Shown here piece after piece: positions 33,045-42,585 of a DNA stretch of 64,000 nt (its first letter is position 1; every line of letters begins with the position of its first letter). The stretch spans positions 1-64,000 of the forward strand of contig JAEYOK010000018.1 of the NCBI GenBank assembly GCA_023411795.1, written 5' to 3'. Below the pieces are notes generated by a model, which searched no databases, was not told the DNA's origin, and was given only the letters and a program-made list of their open reading frames with translations. This DNA is from Bacillota bacterium. GTDB lineage: Bacteria; Bacillota; Clostridia; DSM-8532. The position numbers were made by a program, and so were the translations under genes.

Positions 33045-34327
33045 AGGTTTAAAACTCCGTTATCAACAAGTTCCTGCACTGCACACATTATACCAAGCTT
33101 TACATGCTCATAAACCAATCCGCCCTGCATATAAGCCGTATAAGGGGCGCGAATAGGTGCGTCCGCACTTAATTCTATGGAAGAGCCTTGTATAAATGCT
33201 CCTGCTGCCATTATTACCGGTGATTCATATCCGGGCATATCCCACGGTTCAGGTCTAACATATGAATCGACGGGTGAACCTTTTTGTATGCCCTGACAGA
33301 AGGTAATAATCTCTTTTTCATTATTGAACCTTATTGCTTGTATTATATCGCAGCGGGGATCAAAAGGACCGGGATGAGTTATAAATCCGAGATTTTTCAT
33401 AAGCTGCGCGGCAAAAACAGCACCTTTTAAGCTTTCAGCCACGACATGCGGAGCAAGAAAAAAGCCTTGAAAAAGCAGCCTGTTTTGACCCAGAGTAGCA
33501 CCGACCTCACGTCCCAGACCCGGAAGCGTCATTCTGTAGGATATCTTTTCTACCAAATCCTTTTTACCGGCAATGTACCCCCCTGAAGGCACAATACCGC
33601 CACCCGGATTTTTTATTAAAGAGCCGGCCATAATGTCAACGCCTACTTCAGTAGGTTCACGATCCTCAACAAATTCTCCGTAACAGTTGTCAACCATAAC
33701 AAGAACATCATCTTTAGCTTCTTTCACCAGTTTAACAACTCTCGCAATCTCATCTATTGTCAATGCCGGACGCCAGGCATATCCTCTTGAACGCTGTATG
33801 AAAACAAGCCTGGTTTTATCATTGATCGCTTTTTTAACCGACTCATCGTCAATTACTCCATCTTTTAAATCAACCTGGGAATATGTTATTCCATAGTCCT
33901 TTAATGACCCATTACCCTCCCGACCTCTGATTCCTATTACCTCATCCAGGGTATCATAAGGCTTCCCGGTTATTGAAAGGAGTTCGTCTCCGGGGCGTAG
34001 AATACCCGATAAGCATAGAGACAAAGCGTGGGAGCCGCAGGTTATACTATGGCGCACCAAAGCATCTTCTGCTCCGAAAGCATGAGCAAAAACGGCATCA
34101 AGAATTTCCCTTCCCCTGTCGTTATACCCATATCCGGTGGTTCCTGAAAAGTGTGTGTCACTGAGTTTCTCCATCTGCATGGCACGAATAACCTTGAGTT
34201 GATTTTGTTCCTTGACAGCATCTATCTGAGAAAAGCTTTTTTGAACAGACTCTTCAGCCTCTTTAGCCTTTTTTAATATTGCGGGATTGATATTAAATTC
34301 ATTATAATAATCTCTTTTGTTAGTCAT
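33041..34327 (-). CDS. Methionine gamma-lyase-family PLP enzyme ('aluminium resistance protein')
   Basis: A 428-residue fold-type I PLP enzyme of the Met_gamma_lyase-like family (PF06838 type). FSGTTGYGYNDRGRE, SITCGSHAL, VMVDNCYGEF and SLIKNPGGGIVPSGGY, the last holding the PLP lysine, are diagnostic. The physiological reaction is not well established; the family name comes from an aluminium tolerance phenotype. The ATG at 34327 follows AGAGG; an ATG seven codons upstream has no ribosome site. Confidence 0.87.
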   Translation of the reverse strand: MTNKRDYYNEFNINPAILKKAKEAEESVQKSFSQIDAVKEQNQLKVIRAMQMEKLSDTHFSGTTGYGYNDRGREILDAVFAHAFGAEDALVRHSITCGSHALSLCLSGILRPGDELLSITGKPYDTLDEVIGIRGREGNGSLKDYGITYSQVDLKDGVIDDESVKKAINDKTRLVFIQRSRGYAWRPALTIDEIARVVKLVKEAKDDVLVMVDNCYGEFVEDREPTEVGVDIMAGSLIKNPGGGIVPSGGYIAGKKDLVEKISYRMTLPGLGREVGATLGQNRLLFQGFFLAPHVVAESLKGAVFAAQLMKNLGFITHPGPFDPRCDIIQAIRFNNEKEIITFCQGIQKGSPVDSYVRPEPWDMPGYESPVIMAAGAFIQGSSIELSADAPIRAPYTAYMQGGLVYEHVKLGIMCAVQELVDNGVLNL

Positions 34328-34371
34328 AATAACCTCTTGGATGTTCATCTTTTGTAGATGTTTTATCGAAT

Positions 34372-35253
34372 TTATTCTATATTATCTATCGGCTCTTTTG
34401 AACCTTCATTTTCCTTTTTTTCTAGCTCCATAGCTTTTTCTTTAGCTTCCAATTCACTGAGATAAGCTTCTATTTCCTCCTTGGTAACTGTACTTGTATT
34501 CCAGAAACGTAAAGTTAGTGAGTGTCTTACCATATACAAAGCTTTTTCCAAATCACCTTTTTTGTCAAGTAGTTTAGCATAATTATAGAATGCTTCGGGG
34601 AAATTGGGTTTGTTTTTCATAACCTCAAGATATGTTGCAAAAGCATTATCGAAGTCACCACACAGGTAATATGTTGTACCGAGATTATCCAAAATAACTG
34701 GGTTACTACCATTAAACTCTTTAGCTCTAAGATTAAATTCCAAGGCTTTAGTATAGTCACCCTTTACAATATATAAGAAACCAAGTGTAGCATAAACATT
34801 AGTATTTTCATAGGTTACCAAAAGCTCCTCCAGCAATTTAATTGCTTCATCAACCTTTCCCTGCTTCCAGAGAACCAATGCTTTTGTTACTGTTAACGGC
34901 TTTTTATCAGCTTCTATAACAGTACCTTCAAGAGCTTTGTCTATTTCAGTAGCTGCTTCCTCGGTATGTCCGAGCTTAATAAGAAGGAATGCATATGTCC
35001 CACGAATTTTATGAGCTTTTGGAGACTGGGACAGGGCTTTTCTTAGGTCAGCCAATGCACCATCAAAATCACCGTTATGATATTTTTTCCCGGCCCTATT
35101 TTGATAGATTAGAGCCCTATTAAAATATAAATAGCCAAGTGCAAAAACAACAAGAATTCCAATTCCTGCAACAGGCCCTAAAAAAGAATATGCAACAAAA
35201 ACTAAAATAGCGGGTAAAAGAACACGAGTTATTGAACCTAATGGATTCGACAT
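34372..35253 (-). CDS. TPR-repeat membrane protein
   Basis: A 293-residue protein with two short N-terminal membrane helices (about 10-45), then about five to six tetratricopeptide repeats (for example YHNGDFDGALADLRKAL, KGDYTKALEFNLRAKE, GDFDNAFATYLEVM) and an acidic/basic tail. TPR proteins serve as scaffolds; the partner is unknown. It lies 44 bp upstream of the methionine gamma-lyase-family gene. Confidence 0.78.
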   Translation of the reverse strand: MSNPLGSITRVLLPAILVFVAYSFLGPVAGIGILVVFALGYLYFNRALIYQNRAGKKYHNGDFDGALADLRKALSQSPKAHKIRGTYAFLLIKLGHTEEAATEIDKALEGTVIEADKKPLTVTKALVLWKQGKVDEAIKLLEELLVTYENTNVYATLGFLYIVKGDYTKALEFNLRAKEFNGSNPVILDNLGTTYYLCGDFDNAFATYLEVMKNKPNFPEAFYNYAKLLDKKGDLEKALYMVRHSLTLRFWNTSTVTKEEIEAYLSELEAKEKAMELEKKENEGSKEPIDNIE

Positions 35254-35342
35254 TTATTTTTACTCCTTTGTATGAATAAAGTTAAGATTATATTATCATT
35301 ATTCCTTAACCTTTTCAATTCAATGCGGAAATAAGAACCCCA

Positions 35343-35375
35343 CCCCGCTAAAGCAATCAAAAATTGCTAGTGGGG
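35343..35375 (-). terminator. Hairpin downstream of the two-component operon or upstream of the TPR gene
   Basis: CCCCGCTAAAGCAAT pairs with ATTGCTAGTGGGG with one bulge. The T-rich track after it on the minus strand is weak. It probably ends the histidine kinase transcript. The rest of 35254-35604 holds no gene; it carries repeat copy B and a small hairpin. Confidence 0.45.
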
Positions 35376-35458
35376 TCTCTTGGAACCTTGTTGTTTTCAC
35401 AATAAGATGCCTATGCCATAGTGTGCAAAAACTAATTGCTTTAATAAAATAATGCAGT

Positions 35459-35501
35459 TTTAGCGGCTGTAGCCTGCAACGATTTAGCGCTCCGTGCCAA
35501 C
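35459..35501 (-). repeat. Dispersed 42-43 bp repeat, copy B
   Basis: The reverse complement of this segment matches 349-390 with about five differences. Immediately downstream GACGAAAT (35535-35542) and ATTTCGTC (35546-35553) form a perfect hairpin, and the local DNA is GC-richer than its flanks, as at copy A. Confidence 0.65.
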
Positions 35502-35604
35502 ATCCTGTTTCTAGTCGCGCTCGCTCGCATCCTCGACGAAATGAAATTTCGTCTGCTCGCATTTAAATCGTAAGCAGGTACGCCGCTTATCTGGCTAATA
35601 CTGT

Positions 35605-36963
35605 CTATTCAAGAGGAAGATAGATTTTGAAGCGTGTTCCCTCACCGATTTTGCTGGCTACCTTAATACGGCCTCCATGGCGCAGAACAATGATTCTCGC
35701 AATTGAGAGACCTAATCCATGACCGCCCTTATCTCGTTCTCTGGAAGAATCAACTCTATAGAATCTGTCGAAAATACTAGCCAAGTGCTCTTCGGGAATA
35801 CCCATTCCGGTATCCCTTACCGTTACTACAGCAAAGTTATCCTCAAGAGCTAATTTAATAGTAATGTTTTGCCCGGGCTCAGTGTATTTAAGAGCATTAT
35901 CCACAAAAATTCTAAGAGCCTGTTTTATCCTATCCCTATCTCCATATAACATAATCTCCGGTTCCACATGCCCTTCAATATTACGATTTGATTCCAGCAT
36001 AAGTGTATCCCGGAGAAGTTCTTCTATAAGCTCACTCATATTGAACTTATCTTTTACAAGCACCAGAGTGTCTTTATCGTTTCTAGCTATAAACAATAGC
36101 TTATCCACCAGATCCTGCATATTTTTCGACTCTTTGTTTATGGCCTGTATGGATTCCTGGAGAATATCCTTGTCATCCTTACCCCATCGGTCCAGCATTC
36201 TCGCATAGCCCTGAATTACAGATATAGGAGTGCGTAATTCATGGGAAGCATCTGATACAAACTGGTTCTGTTTTTCATATGCCTTTTCGATTCGATCCAT
36301 CATCTGGTTAAAGGTAAGAGCAAACTCAATAAGTTCATCTGTTGAGTCACTAACATTTAATCTAAGATTCAAGTTCTGCGAAGAGATATTGTTCGCCTTT
36401 TCTATTAGCTCATCTAAAACACCGAATGCTTTTTTCGTAAGATAATTGCCCCGCAAATATATAGTGAGGACAGATATTGCGAAAACCAGAATAGCTGCTG
36501 CACCTATAGTAGCCATTTCAGTAAGTAAAATAGAAATATCAATATAAATGATAAGCGCCAGATTCTGATTTTCAATCAAGTACTCTTTTTCATATAAAAA
36601 GTACACCCTGCGATTTTTAACCTGTATACCAATATAATCAATATTAATGACTTCGCGTTCTTCAATACTCCCTTTGAAAGATGATGCAAGAATTTCACCG
36701 CTACTGTTTATTAGCGTAAATTTGCCCTCAGTAACATTTATTTTGTCGATGATTTCAGATATGGTTGTTTGCCTTTCTATATCTTCCAGAGCTGGCTTTG
36801 TTTCATAAACAATCGAAAACACAGTGGAACCCAATACAACCACAAAAACAACCACCAGAGATATTGTGAGCCAAGTGGCAAACATCCTGGTGTAAATTGA
36901 TGAAATCCTTGAGGCAAGGGAAGTGTTGAGTTTTTTAGTTGTGTCATTAGTCTTGGTTTTCAA
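35605..36963 (-). CDS. Sensor histidine kinase (HAMP, HisKA, HATPase_c)
   Basis: A 452-residue membrane kinase. Two membrane helices (about 30-52 and 150-175) bracket a roughly 95-residue extracellular sensor, a HAMP-like linker follows (about 175-225), then the H-box DASHELRTPISVIQGY, N-box DNALKYT, DTGMGIPE and the GGHGLGLSI box. It resembles general cell-envelope sensor kinases (ArlS/CssS-like); the signal is unknown. It overlaps the regulator gene by 17 bp. Confidence 0.88.
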   Translation of the reverse strand: MKTKTNDTTKKLNTSLASRISSIYTRMFATWLTISLVVVFVVVLGSTVFSIVYETKPALEDIERQTTISEIIDKINVTEGKFTLINSSGEILASSFKGSIEEREVINIDYIGIQVKNRRVYFLYEKEYLIENQNLALIIYIDISILLTEMATIGAAAILVFAISVLTIYLRGNYLTKKAFGVLDELIEKANNISSQNLNLRLNVSDSTDELIEFALTFNQMMDRIEKAYEKQNQFVSDASHELRTPISVIQGYARMLDRWGKDDKDILQESIQAINKESKNMQDLVDKLLFIARNDKDTLVLVKDKFNMSELIEELLRDTLMLESNRNIEGHVEPEIMLYGDRDRIKQALRIFVDNALKYTEPGQNITIKLALEDNFAVVTVRDTGMGIPEEHLASIFDRFYRVDSSRERDKGGHGLGLSIARIIVLRHGGRIKVASKIGEGTRFKIYLPLE

Positions 36964-37636
36964 AAATATAACCTACCCCACGTATTGTCTTAATATAATT
37001 GATACCGAATCTTTGATCAATTTTGCTTCTGAGATATCTGATATAAACATCTGTTACATTTGTATCGCCCATAAAATCATAGCCCCAGACATTTTCGATG
37101 AGTTTTTCCCTGTCCAAAACTATCCCTTTATTTTCCATTAAATAAAGAAGTAAATCGTATTCTTTCTTTGAGAGTAATATTTCCTCCCCGTCAAAGGTTA
37201 CTTTATGTTGCATCTTATAAAGAACCAGTTTACCGGCCGTAATATGATCATCCAGATTATCCTTTGCCGAATTGGCCTTTCTTTTCAATGCTACTCTAAT
37301 TCTGGCAAGGAGTTCTTCTATCGCAAAAGGCTTTGTAACATAATCATCTGCTCCGCTGTCTAGCCCTGTGACCTTATCGGAAATATCATCCTTGGCTGTA
37401 AGCATTATTATAGGAAGATCTGAAAATTTCCTGACTCTTCTACAAACTTCAATTCCGCTCATCAATGGCAGCATAAGATCAAGAACAATAAGATCTATAT
37501 CATTCATCTGAGCTCTTTCAAGACCGCTTCTACCATCGTATGCTATTTCTACCTCATAGCCCTCATGCTTAAGCTCTAGTTCAAGAAATCGCGCTATTTT
37601 ACTTTCATCCTCAACAACCAGAATACGTTCTGCCAT
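36947..37636 (-). CDS. Response regulator, OmpR/PhoB family
   Basis: A 229-residue regulator with a receiver domain (ED pair at 9-10, phosphoacceptor Asp53 in LDLMLP, Lys in VTKPF) and a C-terminal winged helix ending in the typical RGVGYIF. It is the cognate partner of the overlapping kinase. Targets are unknown. Confidence 0.9.
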   Translation of the reverse strand: MAERILVVEDESKIARFLELELKHEGYEVEIAYDGRSGLERAQMNDIDLIVLDLMLPLMSGIEVCRRVRKFSDLPIIMLTAKDDISDKVTGLDSGADDYVTKPFAIEELLARIRVALKRKANSAKDNLDDHITAGKLVLYKMQHKVTFDGEEILLSKKEYDLLLYLMENKGIVLDREKLIENVWGYDFMGDTNVTDVYIRYLRSKIDQRFGINYIKTIRGVGYIFENQD

Positions 37637-37763
37637 TATAAACCTCCGGATTAATCAAGTACAACATATCATAAATGTTATTAGCGCCTTAGTAAGTCAA
37701 GAATAACCTGAACATCGCTACGGCGCTTATCTATTCGGCGCAGTTTCGTTTCTGCAACCGTAA

Positions 37764-38393
37764 TTACTCTATTGTATACTCCTTATATCCCTCGTCATTA
37801 TCGGAGTCCGATTTAGGCTTCTGAACTTCGGGAACCAGGGACTGGGTCATTTCCGGTGCAGTAGGAGCTTTGCTTTCATTCATTGGTGGCTGATTTGCTA
37901 CAGCCGTCCTATTCTCTTCATTACCGGATTGATTCGTGGAAGTGTCTTTCTTGCCTCCGGATTCTTTCATTTTATCATTAATATTGCGAAAGATATTATT
38001 AATATCAATATTTTGGCTTTTTACATCCCGAACCGTAAATTTGTATCCTAACATTGAAAGGAGTATAGCAATTATAATGGCAGGTACCCACAATGGGATA
38101 AACAAAACTAGTAATATCAAAGGAATCGCAAACAGTACCGAGTTCTTGTCCTCAACAAAGATTCTGGTATCAAAACCCTTCTGAAGTATTTCAGCAAACC
38201 GCTTTCCAAAATCATCCTGTTGTTTTTTATGGTTATGACCATGGGATTTGCCCGATTTTGATCTCTCAAAATCAATAATAGCATCCAAAATATCACCGTT
38301 ACTTTTTTCAAGATAATATTTGGCGTCCTCATAACTTGAATGGGTGCGTTTCCTGAACTCATCTATTTGTTCTATAGTAATCATATTTTTCAC
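37764..38393 (-). CDS. DUF4342-like protein with UBA-like N-terminus, membrane helices and long tail
   Basis: A 209-residue protein. Residues about 1-45 (IDEFRKRTHSSYEDAKYYLEKSNGDILDAIIDFE) form a UBA-like three-helix domain, about 85-115 are one or two membrane helices, and residues 130-209 are a low-complexity tail rich in Asn, Ser, Pro and Glu. It is a paralogue of the next gene upstream, from which it differs mainly by this tail. Function is unknown. Confidence 0.7.
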   Translation of the reverse strand: MKNMITIEQIDEFRKRTHSSYEDAKYYLEKSNGDILDAIIDFERSKSGKSHGHNHKKQQDDFGKRFAEILQKGFDTRIFVEDKNSVLFAIPLILLVLFIPLWVPAIIIAILLSMLGYKFTVRDVKSQNIDINNIFRNINDKMKESGGKKDTSTNQSGNEENRTAVANQPPMNESKAPTAPEMTQSLVPEVQKPKSDSDNDEGYKEYTIE

Positions 38394-38416
38394 CTCCGTA
38401 CCAAATGGGCTAATAT

Positions 38417-38845
38417 CTAGTGGCTCTCTCTTGCCTTATTCTTTATCTTCTCTACAAAGTTCTCCACATTAACATTAGGGTCGGGCACCTCTTGGAAACT
38501 GAATTTGTAACCCATAATCAGCAAAGCAATGGCTACAAGTACTAGAATGTGCCAGATTGGTCCTAAAACAAGCAGTAATAAAAGTGGAATAGGGAAGCTC
38601 TTAAAACTTTTATCGGTAATAATCAGCTTTATGTCAATAAGTCTTTGAACAACTCTCATTAAACCGTTTAAAAACCTATTCGCTCCACCACGAGCTCTGC
38701 TCTGGTTTTGATAACCTGTTCTTTCTCTTTCAAAAGCAACTATTGCTTCCAACAGATCTCCATTATGTCTTTCTAAATAGTATCTAGCCTCATCATAGCT
38801 AGCATTGGTTCTTCTTCTGAACTCATCAATTACATGAATATCCAT
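38417..38845 (-). CDS. DUF4342-like protein, short paralogue
   Basis: A 142-residue protein with the same UBA-like N-terminus (IDEFRRRTNASYDEARYYLERH), a basic linker and one or two membrane helices (about 88-115), ending without the long tail of its neighbour. The two genes are 23 bp apart and clearly arose by tandem duplication. The ATG follows GGAGG. Confidence 0.7.
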   Translation of the reverse strand: MDIHVIDEFRRRTNASYDEARYYLERHNGDLLEAIVAFERERTGYQNQSRARGGANRFLNGLMRVVQRLIDIKLIITDKSFKSFPIPLLLLLVLGPIWHILVLVAIALLIMGYKFSFQEVPDPNVNVENFVEKIKNKARESH

Positions 38846-39011
38846 AAATGTGCACCTCCGTTTAATTTAGCAAGTCAATCTTACATTTCTTATTGTAGGG
38901 CACAATTATTAACTGCTCATATCAGATAAATTAGAGTTCTATTAGAAACCATATGTAAATCAATTAACAGTTTTATAAAGCAAAAGGATGCCTCTTTTTT
39001 ATTATAGAACA

Positions 39012-39050
39012 AATACTGACAGATAACAAAGATAGTTACCTGTCAGTATT
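39012..39050 (-). terminator. Hairpin after the OFA transporter gene
   Basis: AATACTGACAG (39012-39022) pairs with CTGTCAGTATT (39040-39050). On the minus strand a short T-containing stretch follows, so this probably ends the transporter transcript. Confidence 0.5.
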
Positions 39051-39089
39051 AAATATTTTTTTCATATAAAATTGTTCTTAAATGTATGA

Positions 39090-40289
39090 TTAAGCTGCCT
39101 TCTTCTGCTTAACCTTTTTTGGAATTTTCAAGCCTGTTACTAAAGCTAGTGTTATAACACACCCCACAGCTGCCACAATGAACGAATATGTATATACTCC
39201 TATAGAGGCAAGCTTATTTGATATGATGGGGAACATCAAAGCCGATACACCAAAACCAACCATAACACAGCCATAATTAAGCCCCATATGCTTAGTGCCA
39301 AATAAATCGGCTGCTGTAGCTGCATAAACACTTGCAGAGCCACCGAAAGCAAATGCTATAACTGCAATACATACCAAAAACAGCACGCCTTCTGCAAAGA
39401 TCATAACCAGAGCAGACATAAGAGTTATCAAAGCAATCAATACTATAGCGCTTTTTCTTCCGGCATAATCGGAGAACCATGAAGTAAGTATACGTCCGCT
39501 AGCACTTGCCACTCCGGTAAGCATTACTCCAAAAGCTGCTAAATTTTCAGTGAGGCCACGTTCAACTCCCAAGGATATGAACAATGGGTTTAGTATGAAA
39601 TATGCGGGCAAAAGGAAAAACATTGAAAATGTTAGAAGATAAAACTCTTTTGTCCGAAGCATTTCTTTAGTTGTGTATTGTTTTTGAGTACTCACAGAAG
39701 TTGTACCCTGTTGTTTAACTTCCGGATTGGAAAGAAACAAGGAACAGATTGAACATATAACAAAAAATAAAATTCCGAAAAATATAAATGTCTTTGGCAC
39801 ACCCCAGCTTGCAAGCAGCATTTTAGTTAATGGAGCAAACAGCACAAGGGAGAATCCGAAAGCGCCTACCATCATTCCTGTGGCAAATCCGCGCTTATCC
39901 GGAAACCACTTTTGGACTACTGACACTGTGGTCGTATAAACACAACCGACGCCGAATCCGCCAATCATACCGTAGAAAATATATATTAACCACGGTGAAG
40001 CCTGGGGGGTAAATGCGCTTAGAAACATACCCAAGCCTAAAAGAACACTTCCCGCTAACGCTACAGGTGAAGGTGAATATTTATCCTGCATGCGTCCGCC
40101 GACAATAATTCCAAGAACAAATGTTGCAAGCATTACAGAAGATGTAATAGCTGCGCTGCTTGGATCCCATGAAAGATGAGTTGCAACCGGTCCTTTAAAC
40201 ACACTCCACATGTAAATTATGCCCGCACACAGCTGAATTACCATCCCCATCACAAGGATCAGATATCTGTTTTTGACTACTACCTTCAT
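39090..40289 (-). CDS. MFS transporter, OFA (oxalate/formate antiporter) family
   Basis: A 399-residue major-facilitator protein with twelve membrane segments. The start region CAGIIYMWSVFKGPV and GFGVGCVYTTTVSVVQKWFPDKRGFATGM are characteristic of the OFA group, which moves small monocarboxylates or dicarboxylates. The actual substrate is unknown. A GATACC/GGTATC inverted repeat (40385-40390, 40402-40407) lies in the 173 bases upstream and could be an operator. Confidence 0.85.
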   Translation of the reverse strand: MKVVVKNRYLILVMGMVIQLCAGIIYMWSVFKGPVATHLSWDPSSAAITSSVMLATFVLGIIVGGRMQDKYSPSPVALAGSVLLGLGMFLSAFTPQASPWLIYIFYGMIGGFGVGCVYTTTVSVVQKWFPDKRGFATGMMVGAFGFSLVLFAPLTKMLLASWGVPKTFIFFGILFFVICSICSLFLSNPEVKQQGTTSVSTQKQYTTKEMLRTKEFYLLTFSMFFLLPAYFILNPLFISLGVERGLTENLAAFGVMLTGVASASGRILTSWFSDYAGRKSAIVLIALITLMSALVMIFAEGVLFLVCIAVIAFAFGGSASVYAATAADLFGTKHMGLNYGCVMVGFGVSALMFPIISNKLASIGVYTYSFIVAAVGCVITLALVTGLKIPKKVKQKKAA

Positions 40290-40462
40290 AACCGTTCTAC
40301 TCCTTATTAAAATATTGAAAAGTTTCCTAACATATAATAGTTCTTACCATCCTACGAATTCTTCTCTTTGAACTATTAATTTTTGATACCAGATTTTATG
40401 TGGTATCTACCGTATTTTAACATATTATTCTGACACATACAATTGTGTATTCAAATTTAAAG

Positions 40463-41998
40463 CTACTCCCACTCAATTGTTGCCGGGGGTTTGCTTGTAA
40501 TATCGTATACTATACGATTAATGTGCCCTACTTCATTAATGATTCTGTTAGATACCCGCTCCAATAAATCATATGGAAGCCTCGCCCAATCCGCAGTCAT
40601 AAAGTCTGTTGTGGTTACTGCCCTGATTGCGAGAGTATAGTCATAGGTTCTTTCATCACCCATAACACCTACGCTCCTCATATTGGTCAATACCGTAAAG
40701 TATTGGTTAATCTCTCTATCAAGGCCGGCTTTGGCTACTTCTTCTCTGAAAATATAATCCGTATCCCTTAGAATATCAAGCTTCTCCTTGGTTATATCAC
40801 CAATAACCCTTATTGCTAAGCCAGGTCCTGGGAAGGGTTGGCGCCAAACCATGGATTCAGGCAGTCCCAGTTCTATACCGGCTGCTCGTACTTCATCTTT
40901 AAATAAATCTCTTAAAGGTTCTATTATATCCTCGAAATCTACGAAATCAGGGAGCCCTCCTACATTATGGTGGCTCTTGATAACAGCGGCATCTCCAACT
41001 CCGCTTTCTATAATGTCAGGATAGATAGTGCCCTGAACAAGGAAATCAACATGACCGATTTTTTTTCCTTCTTCTTCAAATACTCTAATAAATTCCTCAC
41101 CGATAATCTTACGCTTTGTTTCAGGATCAGCTACTCCTTTAAGGCGTTCCAAGAAACGATCCTGAGCATTTACTCTTATAAGGTTTACTTTAAACTGCTT
41201 TCTAAACACTTCTTCAACCTGATCGGGCTCACCTTTTCTCAAAAGACCGTGATCAACAAATATACAGGTAAGCTGATCGCCCACTGCTTTATGCAAAATG
41301 GTTGCTGCGACTGAAGAATCCACACCCCCTGATAGAGCGCATAGAACTTTCTTATTTCCTACCTTTTTACGTATTTCGTTTATTTTATCTTCGACGAAGG
41401 AACTCATTTTCCAATCCCCGGCCAGTTTGCAAACCTTGTATAAGAAGTTGTTAAGGATATCTCTGCCTCTTGGGGTATGCAATACCTCAGGATGGAATTG
41501 AACCGCATAGAACTTTCTTGTATCATCAGCCATAGCTGATATGGGACAATTAAGTGAGGTAGCTATACTATAGAAATTCTCGGGGAGCTCGCTGACATGG
41601 AATGTATGGCTCATCCAGCAACTGGTTTCCTTATCTATGTCTGAGAAAAGGATATTGCTGTTATCAATATTTATATCCACCTTACCGTATTCCCTGTTGT
41701 CAGCTCTTGATACATTTCCGCCCAGCATTACACTCATAAGTTGCATTCCATAGCAGATACCCAAGACTGGAATGCCCAACTCAAATATTTCTTTAGCACA
41801 TTTTGGAGCATTCTCTTCCAGAACCGAGGCCGGCCCCCCGGTAAAGATAATTCCTTTTGGGGCCTTTTCCTTTATCTTATTTATTGAAATATTATAGGGC
41901 ATCACTTCACAATAGACATTCGCTTCTCTGACTCTCCTTGCTATCAATTGGTTATATTGCCCTCCAAAATCAAGAATCAGAATATTATCATGCTTCAA
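40463..41998 (-). CDS. guaA: GMP synthase (glutamine-hydrolysing)
   Basis: A 511-residue cytoplasmic enzyme converting XMP to GMP with ATP and glutamine. The glutaminase domain (1-190) has the catalytic Cys82 in GICYGMQ and His169/Glu171 in QFHPEV. The synthetase domain has the PP-loop SGGVDSS at about 223-229 and the C-terminal dimerisation end KPPATIEWE. Full length and single gene. No purine riboswitch was recognised in the upstream 115 bases. Confidence 0.96.
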   Translation of the reverse strand: MKHDNILILDFGGQYNQLIARRVREANVYCEVMPYNISINKIKEKAPKGIIFTGGPASVLEENAPKCAKEIFELGIPVLGICYGMQLMSVMLGGNVSRADNREYGKVDINIDNSNILFSDIDKETSCWMSHTFHVSELPENFYSIATSLNCPISAMADDTRKFYAVQFHPEVLHTPRGRDILNNFLYKVCKLAGDWKMSSFVEDKINEIRKKVGNKKVLCALSGGVDSSVAATILHKAVGDQLTCIFVDHGLLRKGEPDQVEEVFRKQFKVNLIRVNAQDRFLERLKGVADPETKRKIIGEEFIRVFEEEGKKIGHVDFLVQGTIYPDIIESGVGDAAVIKSHHNVGGLPDFVDFEDIIEPLRDLFKDEVRAAGIELGLPESMVWRQPFPGPGLAIRVIGDITKEKLDILRDTDYIFREEVAKAGLDREINQYFTVLTNMRSVGVMGDERTYDYTLAIRAVTTTDFMTADWARLPYDLLERVSNRIINEVGHINRIVYDITSKPPATIEWE

Positions 41999-42115
41999 AA
42001 TTTACTCCACCTTTCTGTTTCTATGTAGATTATTTTACCCTTATATCAAAATAGGTTGAACAGATTCTTCTAAAGAAATTCATAGAGTTTATTATAACGG
42101 AACTGTATAAAAATG

Positions 42116-42150
42116 AAAAGCCGGAATCAGAAAATACTGAATCCGGCTTT
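42116..42150 (-). terminator. Terminator after tRNA-Val
   Basis: AAAAGCCGGAATCAG (42116-42130) pairs, with one mismatch, with CTGAATCCGGCTTTT (42137-42151). It follows the tRNA 3' end directly and has T-runs on both sides. Confidence 0.75.
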
Positions 42151-42151
42151 T

Positions 42152-42227
42152 TGGTGGGCGATAAGGAACTCGAATCCCTGACTTTCACTACGTCAAAGTG
42201 ACACTCTACCAACTGAGTTAATCGCCC
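42152..42227 (-). tRNA. tRNA-Val (anticodon GAC)
   Basis: Read on the minus strand, acceptor GGGCGAT pairs with ATCGCCC, the D arm is ACTC/GAGT with AGTTGGTA, the anticodon stem is TCACT/AGTGA with loop TTGACGT giving anticodon GAC, and the T arm is AGGGA/TCCTT-like around TTCGAGT. The 3' CCA is encoded. The gene stands alone, between guaA and the lacI-type regulator. Confidence 0.93.
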
Positions 42228-42489
42228 ATGATTAAAGCTTTAATAGCGCTTTTACGTGAAATTATTATAGCATCGTAAGTCAGTTTTGTAAACTATATCT
42301 TTGTAAAAATTGTCTTTAGTTTATGATTATTTCACCCTTAAGATTATCGTGTGATTATTTCACCCTACCTAGTATTTTGATAATCTAAAGGAATGGTATA
42401 CACAATGAAAGATAAAAAATGACATATGGAGTCGGAGGTAGTCAGGAAGGGTATGGTTTCAGACTATTAAAATCTACGAAGTCTATTCC

Positions 42490-42520
42490 TATGTGTCAAA
42501 AGAACCGTCCCCATGACATA
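42490..42520. repeat. REP-like hairpin with ACCGTCCCC loop (copy 3)
   Basis: TGTCA (42494-42498) pairs with TGACA (42514-42518), and the loop contains ACCGTCCCC (42504-42512), identical to the loops at 331-339 and 489-497. ATGACATATG occurs both here (42513) and about 95 bases upstream (42419), so the element may be larger. It lies in the 410-base non-coding gap between tRNA-Val and the lacI-type gene. Confidence 0.5.
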
Positions 42521-42585
42521 TGACAGACCGCATGACACAGAAACATGCTTTTAACATATGAAATCCGCTATAATTGACACGGAAC

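Noticed and set aside
41999..42115. Purine riboswitch upstream of guaA
   Set aside because: No conserved three-way-junction core is visible in this short leader.
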